Shown here: positions 57,101-64,000 of the stretch, piece by piece
Position numbering within the stretch: position 1 is the stretch's first letter
How the letters are laid out: each line of letters starts with the position of its first letter
Assembly (NCBI RefSeq): GCF_002368115.1
Contig: NZ_AP018316.1
Location: forward strand, 4,150,666-4,214,665
From: Dolichospermum compactum NIES-806
GTDB lineage: Bacteria; Cyanobacteriota; Cyanobacteriia; Cyanobacteriales; Nostocaceae
Length of the DNA stretch: 64,000 nt
Reading direction: 5' to 3'
Program-made: the position numbers and the translations under genes
Notes under the pieces: generated by a model
What the model saw: the letters and a program-made list of their open reading frames with translations, nothing else
Told to the model about the DNA's origin: nothing
Databases searched by the model: none

Positions 57101-57481
57101 TGCTAACAAGAAACGAATATTAGGACTTTTGAGAATGTAATGATAAATAGCTTCAATTTGATGGGGTAATGGGTCAATTTGGGATGCACTGATACCATAA
57201 AGGGGGTCAAATTGAAAAGCATTGCGAATGCGTGTTCCTTCTAAGTATAAAAATACCGATTCAGGATTTCCTGTAAATTGAAATTGTACGTCTTTTTGTT
57301 CTTGGAGATTAATTAATTCTTGAATAGGAATAACAGGGTGATAATATTTATCACTATTAATACCAACAGCTTCTATTTTTACTCTGTAAGTGCCTATCAT
57401 TTTAGATGATAAAACTTTTACGGGTTCAGGAAATTTGTCTCCGCAAATGATGATTCCTGGCTGTAACTGTTCTATCTTCAT
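54122..57481 (-). CDS. SNF2-type helicase with C-terminal DUF3883 (BrxHII-like)
   Basis: A 1119-residue protein. Superfamily 2 motifs: LADDPGAGKTIMGGLLI (Walker A, about 127), VDEAHKMSA (DEAH box), LLTATPHRGD, FTESKDTMEYLAEKL, ATEAAGEGINLQFC and EQRMGRIHRYGQ. A long middle region separates these from a C-terminal DUF3883 domain (about 1020-1110) with YDIRSCDDSGNYRYIEVKAR, a D...ExK pattern that suggests a PD-(D/E)XK nuclease fold. Such helicases occur with DUF1156 methylases and DUF499 ATPases. The start overlaps the upstream 62-residue ORF by four bases (ATGA), so they are co-translated. Confidence 0.88.
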   Translation of the reverse strand: MKIEQLQPGIIICGDKFPEPVKVLSSKMIGTYRVKIEAVGINSDKYYHPVIPIQELINLQEQKDVQFQFTGNPESVFLYLEGTRIRNAFQFDPLYGISASQIDPLPHQIEAIYHYILKSPNIRFLLADDPGAGKTIMGGLLIKELKYRGLVNRVLIVVPGHLKDQWLREMKERFSEKFLMVDRGVVNASWSQNVWTEFPQIITSLDFIKQNDVQLAFNDARWDLVIVDEAHKMSAYKYGEKVSKTARYTVGETLSSNSKYLILLTATPHRGDPENFKLFLDLLQPNFFANTEMLATSIEDADNPLFLRRLKEDLKNFDGQPLFPPRLVETIKYYLNEEEKKLYNAVTDYVEENFNKALQKEKRNVAFALTVLQRRLASSVRAVLKSLERRKQRLEDLYKKGKLIQDGIYHEDYLEDLEEEERYSKEEELLAKLTSAESLDELKLEITNLEFLVKLAKAAEKQEIETKLNRLREVLEERKIRESKEKLLIFTESKDTMEYLAEKLKKWQYSVTLIHGGLNMDARIKAEHEFKNQAQIMVATEAAGEGINLQFCWLMVNYDIPWNPNRLEQRMGRIHRYGQQHEVHIYNLVALDTREGKVLQKLFDKLEAMKEALGDRVFDVIGDVLQGASLKDLILDAIANKRTIDDILAQMDKVPDMEAINKVKQASLEALATRHIDLSRINQEQRTAKENRLVPEYIERFFLRAAKHLKIKVEKRQNGFWRIPSVPFELRNQPHEFKLKYGEVQREYLNFGFDKNTTFKAQAELVTSGHPLMEAILEHLFKQYQKEIDKGSVFLDPDGKWDGLLWFMSGEIQDGSGEIAGRRLVCLYQDKLDNFQIVNPSVLWDLKPNDESTEIIEELVEALKVSNLKSKLENAIAYILDNYLDPYQEELLQKRLSDAQIKRKYGLKSIDSLILESEAKLTDYEIRKIQGDNIPDVIIGNEQRNRDDLEQKKLKLEEDIRVQTNLYLSEPEILSVIQVIPIVSKFGGSDQHTNKEIELIGMETTIEYEKQQQRNPQDVSLEYVGYDIRSCDDSGNYRYIEVKARSATGAISLTPNEWVMANRLGDEYWLYIVENAATNPTLYTIQNPALHLNPAEEVSVIRYVVNDWRYHANCESNQS

Positions 57482-57666
57482 TGTTTATATCCCGATAATT
57501 CATTCAGATCATAAATAGCCTCAGTGCTACGGGCTGGTAAATGTAAATCATCTATATTTAAAGGTTGAATAGCAGCGTTATAACCTAGTTTTTGGAAGAG
57601 GTTAGCAATTTTCTCAGGACTACGAATATTTAATAAATCATCTAATTGCAATAAACGCTCTACCAT
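57478..57666 (-). CDS. 62-residue ORF upstream of the helicase
   Basis: MVERLLQLDDLLNIRSPEKI then ANLFQKLGYNAAIQPLNIDD. Overlaps the helicase start by four bases and begins 3 bp after the ancestral stop of the XRE gene, so it belongs to the operon. The wording recalls the N-terminus of larger restriction-type proteins of cyanobacteria, so it could be a conserved small protein or a leftover N-terminal piece. Function unknown. Confidence 0.6.
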   Translation of the reverse strand: MVERLLQLDDLLNIRSPEKIANLFQKLGYNAAIQPLNIDDLHLPARSTEAIYDLNELSGYKQ

Positions 57667-57669
57667 TTT

Positions 57670-57978
57670 TTAATTCCTTAAATACTTCTGCAATAATTCC
57701 TGACCCTGTTCCCCCACTTCCCCAAGCTTCTGCTGAATAAGTTGCATGGCAATTGGTGAGGGTTGCGATTCCTACGGAGCGCTTCGCGATCGCTCATTCT
57801 CCCAACGGTTAACAGTGCCATAAGTCATACCTAGATAAGCTGCGAACTGTTCTTGAGTAAGTTCAGTCAACAGGCGAAACTCCCGAATTAGCCCCCCAAT
57901 TTCGGGTTGTTTGACCAGCAATGGTCTTTTCAACATCTGGTTCATGCCTGATGTAACAAGTATTATATCTTTTGACAT
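57670..57978 (-). pseudogene. XRE-type regulator disrupted by a palindromic insertion
   Basis: A helix-turn-helix protein: IGGLIREFRLLTELTQEQFA then AYLGMTYGTVNRWENE. After RWEN the frame is spoiled by the 31-bp GCGATTCCTACGGAGCGCTT-type element at 57765-57795, producing ERSRSAP and a stop at 57772. Beyond the element another frame resumes with QPSPIAMQLIQQKLGEVGEQ ... LLQKYLRN and ends at TAA 57670-57672, 3 bp before the next gene. This is what an uninterrupted XRE regulator would look like. It may have controlled the operon. The start (57978 or 57945) is uncertain. Confidence 0.75.
57765..57795. repeat. 31-bp palindromic repeat inserted in the XRE gene
   Basis: Core GCGATTCCTACGGAGCGCTT followed by CGCGATCGCTC. 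A near-identical copy is at 44677-44706 in non-coding DNA; partial copies (GCGCTTCGCTATCGC) are at 43315, 44572 and 46268. Confidence 0.8.
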
Positions 57979-58187
57979 AATAGGCACATTTAAAAATAAA
58001 AGCAATAGCAAAAACAGCTAAATTCAAGAAAATTTGCTAGTTTTTTAGTTTTCTTTGATGTTTAATTTGTATAAAGTCGAAATATGCACTAAGTAAGTCT
58101 AGTGTCATCCACCAAAAGTTAGATATTAGCTTCTAAAATCATTGTCCCCCGATTTGCTAAAATAAGCATACAAACAGAGGTAATGTT

Positions 58188-58556
58188 ATGGGTCAGGAAT
58201 TTGGCAATCCCAAGAAATCAAAACTCGATATATTAGCAGAGTCAGCAATTTGTTATTGTCAACAACGTAGTCCAGAAAAATTAGATACCATCTTTGATTA
58301 TCAACCACCGGAAATCAACCATCAAATTTGTGAAAAGCTTATCGCTGTTTTAGATATTGGTACTATTGCTTGGTTCTGTGGTTATTTAGCATCTGAAATA
58401 AACTGTAGCCAGGACAACAATAAACCCCATCCTATCGGCGAATTATCGGGGTTTCTCATCAGTCTGGGATTCAAATTATTTGAAGACTTTACACCTTATC
58501 CTGGTCGTCGGTTAATAACCCAAGTTGCGGGTAATAAAATGGTGGATAATGTGTAG
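58188..58556 (+). CDS. Hypothetical protein
   Basis: A 122-residue soluble protein (MGQEFGNPKKSKLDILAESA, then AICYCQQRSPEKLDTIFDYQ) with an AGAGGTAAT site before the ATG. I recognise no family. It is divergent from the defence operon, with about 200 bp between them that may hold promoters for both. Confidence 0.55.
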   Translation: MGQEFGNPKKSKLDILAESAICYCQQRSPEKLDTIFDYQPPEINHQICEKLIAVLDIGTIAWFCGYLASEINCSQDNNKPHPIGELSGFLISLGFKLFEDFTPYPGRRLITQVAGNKMVDNV

Positions 58557-58650
58557 AGCTTCAATAGGGAAGAAAGGCATCAAAAATTAACGATGGCTCT
58601 TGAGAAGTAACCTTCAGGAATAGTATACTTATAAGTATAAAATGTACCAA

Positions 58651-59475
58651 TTAAATAAATGCTTGGTCGAGAGTGAAGGCAAAAATAAATGCTTGCACTT
58701 TCAATAAAAACCCTTGATATGTGACGGCATGAATGGATTTGGGAAAATCACTTGTAATCGAACTAAATACAGTTTCAATGTAATGACGAGTATGTTGTTT
58801 TATATATTGAATCCAAGGGGGGTCAAGACGTTTGGATTTCTTTTTCCGCATCACTTTTAAACTAATTTGACTTGTTTGTTCCAAGTCATCTTCAATTGTG
58901 TAATCTGTGTAAGCTGCATCACCATAAACTTCACTCCCCGGTGGCAGATTTAAGGGTAAAGCATTTAGCCCACGTACATCATTGGCACTACCAGGTAAAA
59001 ACGCAAATTCCACAGGAATTCCGGTTTTGGTTGTTAATAATTGAACTCGCACACCATAGAAGTATCTTTTCTTGGATGCAATATAACCTCTATACTGCTC
59101 TGACTTAATTAACTTGACATTAAAAATACGAATATTATCACACATCGGCACAGGAAATGAGTCTAAAAGATACTCCGTATCTTCACTAATTTCTTTGAGC
59201 ATCATTCCCATTTGATGAAATAAATCATTCATTAACATAAAAACTCCGTGCAATCTTTTATTAAATCGTGATTTATCCAACATATTTGGTATCAATCCAT
59301 GTTCTTGCATATAAGTACAAGCCTTGCTGTGGTTACCATTGAATAACATCGCTGCACACACAGCCGTTGTGATAATTTCTGCATCATTCATGACTCTACG
59401 ACTATCTTCATCATGTCCAATCGCTTTGAGCAAGTCATCCGTGATAGCATAAATGGCAATTATTTCGTTTAACAT
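58651..59475 (-). CDS. IS982-family transposase
   Basis: A 274-residue DDE transposase of the IS982 type: LDSFPVPMCDNIRIFNVKLI (first Asp), the SKKRYFYGVRVQLLTTKTGI block, VYGDAAYTDYTIED (second Asp) and HYIETVFSSITSDFPKSIHA (Glu). Full-length and without frameshift. The ATG follows an AGGAGGGGAGT ribosome site. I could not find convincing terminal inverted repeats, so the element borders are not given. Confidence 0.9.
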   Translation of the reverse strand: MLNEIIAIYAITDDLLKAIGHDEDSRRVMNDAEIITTAVCAAMLFNGNHSKACTYMQEHGLIPNMLDKSRFNKRLHGVFMLMNDLFHQMGMMLKEISEDTEYLLDSFPVPMCDNIRIFNVKLIKSEQYRGYIASKKRYFYGVRVQLLTTKTGIPVEFAFLPGSANDVRGLNALPLNLPPGSEVYGDAAYTDYTIEDDLEQTSQISLKVMRKKKSKRLDPPWIQYIKQHTRHYIETVFSSITSDFPKSIHAVTYQGFLLKVQAFIFAFTLDQAFI

Positions 59476-59618
59476 ACTCCCCTCCTCTTTTTCTTCCTGG
59501 AGGGGATTTTATTTAGGTAAGATTTAGGAGAAATTCATTAAACTGACATCCTAATACATTTTCCATCATACTTTACCTTGGATTGTATAAAACAGCAATG
59601 ATCTCAAATTTATTACTC

Positions 59619-60227
59619 CTATTTTATTTCTAAAAATGTTGAATCTTGCAACAAAACTTTATCTATCTGTTGTAAAAGTGATTCTAAATTAGCAGAATTA
59701 TCTAAAACCACATCAGCACGAGCGATTTTTTCCACAATAGGTAATTGACTATTAATTCTCGCTGCTGCTTGTTCTGGTGTTAAATTATTCCGTTCTATTA
59801 ATCGCTGTTGTTGCTGTTGTGGGGAACAAGATACCACCCAAATTTGATTAACTAGATTTTCTAAATTAGCTTCAAATAATAAAGGAATCACTAAAATTAA
59901 AGTATTTGCAGATGATTCTTTAATAGCTTTAGCAAAACAATTTCTTACATAAGGATGAATTACCCTTTCTACCCAATAACGTTCTTCCGGTTGATTGAAA
60001 ATAATTTCTCCTAATTTAGCTCTATTTAAATTACCATCATTTAATATGATTTCTCTACCATATTTTTCAGCAATTTGTGACAAAATAGGAGAACCTACAG
60101 ATACCGCGTCTCTCGCATAAATATCTGCATCTAAAATCGGCAAATTGTAAGTTGTCGCTAAATAATTAGCAACTGTACTTTTCCCTGTTGCAATTCCACC
60201 AGTTAAACCAATTAAATTCTTAGTCAT
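59619..60227 (-). CDS. coaE: Dephospho-CoA kinase CoaE
   Basis: Last step of coenzyme A synthesis: ATP-dependent phosphorylation of dephospho-CoA. 202 residues, with the P-loop GLTGGIATGKSTVANYLA (residues 7-24), LDADIYARDAV, the LNRAKLGEIIFNQPEERYWV lid block and VIPLLFEANLENLV. Its ATG overlaps the hemD stop by one base (TAATG), so the genes are translationally coupled. Confidence 0.95.
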   Translation of the reverse strand: MTKNLIGLTGGIATGKSTVANYLATTYNLPILDADIYARDAVSVGSPILSQIAEKYGREIILNDGNLNRAKLGEIIFNQPEERYWVERVIHPYVRNCFAKAIKESSANTLILVIPLLFEANLENLVNQIWVVSCSPQQQQQRLIERNNLTPEQAAARINSQLPIVEKIARADVVLDNSANLESLLQQIDKVLLQDSTFLEIK

Positions 60228-61030
60228 TAGTTATGAGAAAATTTAATTATGGCATTTGTTAAACCTTCTAAAGTATATTCTTCCGCTTCAATATCTACTC
60301 TCCCAAATACAGTTTGACAAGTTTTTGAAGTTTGGGGACCAATAGACGCTATGCAAACTCTGGCTAAATTTTCGGGATTGTATGTAAATATATGTGCTGT
60401 TAATTGCGAGAAAAATAGCACTGTTTTAGAACTGGCAAAGGTAATAATATCTACAGTATTATTAACTAAAGCATATTCAGCCGCAGGAGGGATACTTTGA
60501 GGAGAGCAAGATTCATAAGCGGGAACTTCAATTACTTCTGCACCTTTGGCTGTTAATTCCTTTACTAATACTTCTCTGCCACCACTTTCAACTCTAGGAA
60601 ATAATATCTTTTTACCTATTAGTGATTCGGGAAAGTTTTCCACTAAGGAATCAGCAATAAAGTTAGGAGGGATAAAATCAGCTTGGATATTTTGTTTTTG
60701 TAAACTTTGGGCTGTTTTTTCCCCAACAACAGCAATTTTCACACCAGCTAAAGCATTTTTATCTTGACCGGATTTTTCTAATCTATCGAAAAAGTATTCT
60801 ACACCATTACTAGAAGTGAGAATTAGCCAATTAAAAGTTGATAAATGCAAAATTGCCTGATCTAAAGCGTCCCAACTGCTAGGGGGTCCAATTTCTAAAG
60901 CTGGCATTTCTATCACATTAGCACCTGCTCCGGTTAAGCGATCGCTAAATTGATTTGATTGTCCCACAGAACGGGTAACTAAAATAGTTTTACCAGCAAG
61001 GGGAGAAAGATTGTAATTCACGGTTGACAT
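60227..61030 (-). CDS. hemD: Uroporphyrinogen-III synthase HemD
   Basis: Cyclises hydroxymethylbilane to uroporphyrinogen III with inversion of ring D. 267 residues in two Rossmann-like halves: GKTILVTRSVGQSNQFSDRL, WLILTSSNGVEYFF, VAVVGEKTAQSL in the first; ILFPRVESGGREVLVKEL, DIITFASSKTVLFF and VCIASIGPQTSKTC in the second. Function fits its neighbour cobA, which uses the product. Confidence 0.92.
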   Translation of the reverse strand: MSTVNYNLSPLAGKTILVTRSVGQSNQFSDRLTGAGANVIEMPALEIGPPSSWDALDQAILHLSTFNWLILTSSNGVEYFFDRLEKSGQDKNALAGVKIAVVGEKTAQSLQKQNIQADFIPPNFIADSLVENFPESLIGKKILFPRVESGGREVLVKELTAKGAEVIEVPAYESCSPQSIPPAAEYALVNNTVDIITFASSKTVLFFSQLTAHIFTYNPENLARVCIASIGPQTSKTCQTVFGRVDIEAEEYTLEGLTNAIIKFSHN

Positions 61031-61077
61031 TCAATTTGTGACAGTAATAATTTTAGGTTTCGCGCAAAAGAGTATTC

Positions 61078-61213
61078 GTAGGTTGGGTTGAAGAATGAAA
61101 CCCAACATTTCCTTTACCCCAATAGTTCATCAATTTGTTTGGGTTTTAATTTGTTCTAATACCCAAACATTTCCTCAACTTGGTTGGGTTTCACTTTGTT
61201 CTACCCAACCTAC
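61078..61213. repeat. MITE-like element with GTAGGTTGGGTTG ends
   Basis: GTAGGTTGGGTTGAAGAATG ... TTGTTCTACCCAACCTAC, inverted arms 136 bp apart, between cobA and hemD. Related to the copies at 6047 and 50141, with a longer interior. Confidence 0.75.
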
Positions 61214-61234
61214 AATTTTACAAATGGAAATCCC

Positions 61235-61942
61235 TTACAGGTAATCCCGTAATCGGACAACTTCACCAATAACTATAACTGCGGGAGAGAGAGATAAGCC
61301 GGCGGTTTGTTCGAGGATATTTCCCAGTTCTCCTGTCCAGATTTCTTGACTGGGTGTTCCAGCCCAACGGATAATAGCAATTGGTGTAGAATGAGATTTC
61401 CTATATTTTATCAGTTGATGGATTATGTCTGGTAAATTTTTTCCCCCCATCAAAATTACTAAGGTTTCTAAGCTTGCTAATGCTTCCCAGTTTAAAGTTT
61501 CTGGTTCATGGGCTGTACAAACTGCAAAGCAACGACTAAGAACGTTATCTGTGAGCGGAATTCCTGCCAATAATGGTGCAGCTAATGCAGAAGAAATTCC
61601 CGGAATGATTTCAAATTCACAACCTGCATTTTTTAAAGCCACAATTTCTAAAATACAACGCCCAAATATGAAAGGATCTCCCGATTTTAGTCGAATAACT
61701 CGTTTCTTTTCTAAACAATATTTTACCAATAAAGCGTTGATTTCAGTTTGGGAAGTGCTGGGTTTACCTCCGCGTTTACCAACATCTATTTTTAGGCAAT
61801 CAACAGGAACACAATCTAATAATTGACTATCAACTAAAGCATCATAAACCAATACCTGGGCAGATGCTAACAGCCGATAGGCTTTAACGGTTAAATATTC
61901 TACATCTCCAGGACCTGCACCAACAAGATAAACTTTACCCAT
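61235..61942 (-). CDS. cobA: Uroporphyrinogen-III C-methyltransferase CobA
   Basis: SAM-dependent enzyme making precorrin-2, the branch point to sirohaem and cobalamin. About 235 residues: KVYLVGAGPGDVEYLTVKAY at the N-terminus, VYDALVDSQLLD, RLKSGDPFIFGR, EIIPGISSALAAPLLAGIPL and TLVILMGGKNL are the standard blocks. It is a stand-alone SUMT, not fused to a synthase. The frame is open to a TTG at 61975, but the ATG at 61942 begins directly with the conserved MGKVYLVG and is preferred. Confidence 0.93.
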   Translation of the reverse strand: MGKVYLVGAGPGDVEYLTVKAYRLLASAQVLVYDALVDSQLLDCVPVDCLKIDVGKRGGKPSTSQTEINALLVKYCLEKKRVIRLKSGDPFIFGRCILEIVALKNAGCEFEIIPGISSALAAPLLAGIPLTDNVLSRCFAVCTAHEPETLNWEALASLETLVILMGGKNLPDIIHQLIKYRKSHSTPIAIIRWAGTPSQEIWTGELGNILEQTAGLSLSPAVIVIGEVVRLRDYL

Positions 61943-61999
61943 TTCCTTACTGACATTTATTAAGTACGCAGGCAAAACTAATTATATAAAAGATTTGGA

Positions 62000-62066
62000 T
62001 TGTAGGGGTAGCGCCCCCGTGCCTACCCCGGTATTTGTAGCAACCACAGGGGGTTGGCCCCTACAA
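62000..62066. repeat. Small element with TTGTAGGGG inverted ends
   Basis: TTGTAGGGGTAGCGCCCCCG ... GGTTGGCCCCTACAA, 67 bp, upstream of cobA. A common dispersed non-coding repeat type. Confidence 0.65.
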
Positions 62067-62240
62067 AATTGATTGGTTTAGAAACTTTAAAATGATAATT
62101 AAGTTTGGCGATATATATCTCGTTATCTTGTTCCAAGCCTCTGACTGGGAATGCTATCACGAGGTTCTCTCTTTTAGAATTTTTTACTATACTGAGTATA
62201 GTAACGTAGTATTGTACATTGTGCATTGTTTTTTCCCTGT

Positions 62241-62498
62241 CTTAGGGAACACCAAAAAATAAATTACCCAATTTTGTGGGATGGGCATCCTGCCCGTCCT
62301 TGGTAATTAGCGGGCAAGATGCCCGCACCACAAGAAACTTTTGGGGATTTTTTTAATTGGAAGTCCCTTAGGGAACACCAAAAAATAAATTACCCAATTT
62401 TGTGGGATGGGCATCCTGCCCGTCCTTGATGATTAGCTGGCAATTCGTCCCGCACCACAAGAAATTTTTGGGTATTTTTTTAATTGGAAGTCCCTTAG
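62241..62498. repeat. 126-bp tandem duplication upstream of response regulator
   Basis: Two copies start with CTTAGGGAACACCAAAAAAT at 62241 and 62367, with a third fragment (CTTAG) at about 62494. Each holds GGATGGGCATCCTGCCCGTCC and GCGGGCAAGATGCCCGCACC inverted repeats; the second copy has drifted in the latter. A copy of GCGGGCAAGATGCCCGCACT is at 32070. Confidence 0.85.
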
Positions 62499-62558
62499 TA
62501 GTCAAGACTCACCAAATTTCGCTAGATTAGATCAAGGTACACTTAATAGGAATTTTCA

Positions 62559-63254
62559 ATGTCAGCACAATTGTTACTGGTAGATGACGAACCAGGATTG
62601 CGGGAAGCCGTCAAAGAATACTTACAAGAAAGCGGTTTTAGGGTTCAAACTGCCAGTAATGCCCGTGAAGGTTGGAACTGGATGCAAGAGAACACAGCTG
62701 ATTTGGTCATTTCTGATATTATGATGCCCCAGGTGGATGGCTATCAGTTCCTCAAGCAAATGCGAGATGACCCCCGTTTCCAAGCCTTACCAGTGGTATT
62801 TTTAACTGCTAAGGGCATGACAGGCGATCGCATTCAAGGCTATCATGCAGGTGTTGATGCGTATTTACCTAAACCATTCGATCCTGATGAATTAGTCGCC
62901 ATAGTTGAAAACTTACTAGCGCGTCGCAGCGCCCAAACTCCCACTACCGGGGAAGACAGCGACACCCCAAATCTTGCCGATTTGGCTAATCAAATCGCTC
63001 AAATTAGAATACTATTAACTCACAGGAGTGCGATATCCCAATCTCCAGCCCCGTTTAAAATAGATTTGACTCCTAGAGAGCAAAGTGTTTTAAATTTGGT
63101 AGCAGAAGGACTAATGAATAAGGAAATTGCCCGTCGCTTAGAAACAAGCGTCCGCAATGTCGAGAAGTATGTCAGCCGATTATTTAGTAAAACTGGTACT
63201 AATAGTCGCACCGAGTTAGTTCGTTTTGCTCTAGAACATGGTCTAGCTAAGTAA
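62559..63254 (+). CDS. NarL/LuxR-type response regulator (Ycf29-like)
   Basis: A 231-residue two-component regulator: receiver domain (1-125) with LLLVDDEPG, phospho-acceptor Asp in VISDIMMPQVDGYQF (about residue 54) and the Lys in YLPKPFDPDE; then a linker and a LuxR helix-turn-helix (LTPREQSVLNLVAEGLMNKE, IARRLETSVRNVEKYVSRLF). The overall layout resembles plastid Ycf29, a conserved cyanobacterial regulator; this identification is tentative. No kinase gene is adjacent. Confidence 0.85.
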   Translation: MSAQLLLVDDEPGLREAVKEYLQESGFRVQTASNAREGWNWMQENTADLVISDIMMPQVDGYQFLKQMRDDPRFQALPVVFLTAKGMTGDRIQGYHAGVDAYLPKPFDPDELVAIVENLLARRSAQTPTTGEDSDTPNLADLANQIAQIRILLTHRSAISQSPAPFKIDLTPREQSVLNLVAEGLMNKEIARRLETSVRNVEKYVSRLFSKTGTNSRTELVRFALEHGLAK

Positions 63255-63520
63255 ACTACATCTACTAGTGATTAGAGTTACTTGGTAAAAAAATGGTAAA
63301 ATGCACCTAGATAACTTGGCTGCCGAAATAGTAACATAATGTTGCATATTTTTACTACTAATTTTCCTAGCTTGCCAGTACGAAGACGCAAATATTGTAG
63401 ACGTAGTTTTACGTTTACAAGCAAACTTATTATTGGGGAAAATAGGTAGAGGCAGACTTTTAAAACTTAATCTTGAAAACCCTAAATTAGATAGGCTACT
63501 ATAAGTAATTACACTGAATA

Positions 63521-63802
63521 CTATTGTATGGCATCAGCGAAATTGCGTAACCGCATCAGTTGACGGCGCATTTGTGGAGAGGCTTTAAACTCCGAAATCT
63601 CCTGGGCTTTAACTGATGCTTGTAAGGTTTCTAAAAAATCGTCAGATCCTTCTGTTAAAGCTTCTAGTAATACTTGCAACAGTTGCTCACGATCACTTAA
63701 CAAACTCTTTTCCTCAATCAGACGAAATTTGAGGTGAATTTCACAGTCATAAACACCTACTTCGGGATTATTTATTTGACGTGGTAATGCTTTGGAGTTC
63801 AT
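63521..63802 (-). CDS. Small cyanobacterial protein, possibly heterocyst-related
   Basis: A 93-residue protein (MNSKALPRQINNPEVGVYDC ... SPQMRRQLMRLRNFADAIQ). It resembles, from memory, a family named Npun_R1517, described as a heterocyst differentiation regulator, but I cannot verify this. It is acidic in the middle, with basic helical ends, and has no membrane segment. AAGGAAT lies upstream of the ATG. The remaining 63803-64000 holds only its leader and shows no gene. Confidence 0.5.
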   Translation of the reverse strand: MNSKALPRQINNPEVGVYDCEIHLKFRLIEEKSLLSDREQLLQVLLEALTEGSDDFLETLQASVKAQEISEFKASPQMRRQLMRLRNFADAIQ

Positions 63803-64000
63803 AGTTTTGAGGATTCCTTCACTCAGTGTTTATACGGATTAGGGACTAAATCTTCAGAAAAATTCCTTATACTTTCTTTATACTTTTGTGAATCCAAAGT
63901 TTTTACAGATCAGAATTTCTCCTTATCCATAAAACTGGCATTCTATTTTACTCCCCCTGTCTTTTTTCAGTTAGATTTTACTATTTTTTGATGTTTCTTT

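Noticed and set aside
58557..59618. Terminal inverted repeats for the IS982-type element
   Set aside because: I compared both flanks of the transposase and found no convincing matching ends, so only the gene is reported.
62023..62226. Minus-strand frame of 67 codons upstream of cobA
   Set aside because: Its C-terminal third is a TTGTAGGGG repeat element; the remainder shows no family I recognise and no good ribosome site.

Overview
The window comes from a filamentous, probably heterocyst-forming cyanobacterium (Nostocales). Three things point there: AT-rich sequence dotted with the HIP1 octamer GCGATCGC; clade-typical genes such as psaD, type II NADH dehydrogenase, nifJ, a kinase-GUN4 fusion and a DICT-domain histidine kinase; and abundant short tandem repeats and small palindromic elements. 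No rRNA, tRNA or CRISPR array was seen. The species cannot be fixed from the sequence alone.

Layout. 1-6 kb: a mercuric-reductase-like flavoprotein (cut by the window edge), a TVP38/DedA-type membrane protein, a glycosyltransferase, a Na+/Ca2+ exchanger-type antiporter and NDH-2. 6-11 kb: a broken vapBC pair and nifJ, which carries two small repeat insertions in its reading frame. 11-25 kb: a TauE-type exporter, a GH15/phosphorylase-kinase-like protein, a glycogen-debranching-type enzyme, an OpuC-type osmolyte ABC transporter and a large tandem alkaline phosphatase with RTX repeats behind a possible PHO box. 25.7-31.8 kb: five minus-strand genes (OvoA-type sulfoxide synthase, EgtD, B12/radical SAM, DUF427, PP-loop ATPase) that look like an ergothioneine-type locus with three extra enzymes. 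32.5-38.2 kb: DICT histidine kinase, psaD, trpE and a Ser/Thr kinase-GUN4 gene broken by a one-base deletion.

38-50 kb is accessory: a 104-bp tandem repeat, an IS4-family element sitting inside a vapB-like antitoxin gene, a truncated vapC, intact vapBC and parDE modules, cutA, a pentapeptide-repeat membrane protein and two exported proteins of unknown function. 46.7-58 kb is a minus-strand defence-like operon: an XRE regulator broken by a palindromic insertion, a 62-residue ORF, a SNF2 helicase with a C-terminal DUF3883 nuclease-like domain, an Rpn-type nuclease flanked by hairpin repeats, a DUF1156/COG1743 DNA methylase split by one in-frame TAG, a vapBC pair and a DUF499 ATPase. It resembles part of a BREX type 3 system without PglZ and is the best candidate for an under-described system here.

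58-64 kb: a hypothetical gene, an IS982-family transposase, the cobA-hemD-coaE cofactor genes, tandem 126-bp repeats, a NarL-type response regulator and a small cyanobacterial protein possibly linked to heterocyst regulation. A recurring theme is recent gene decay (nonsense, frameshift, IS and palindrome insertion) concentrated in toxin-antitoxin, defence and signalling genes, alongside many copies of hairpin repeats, one with a compensatory base change.
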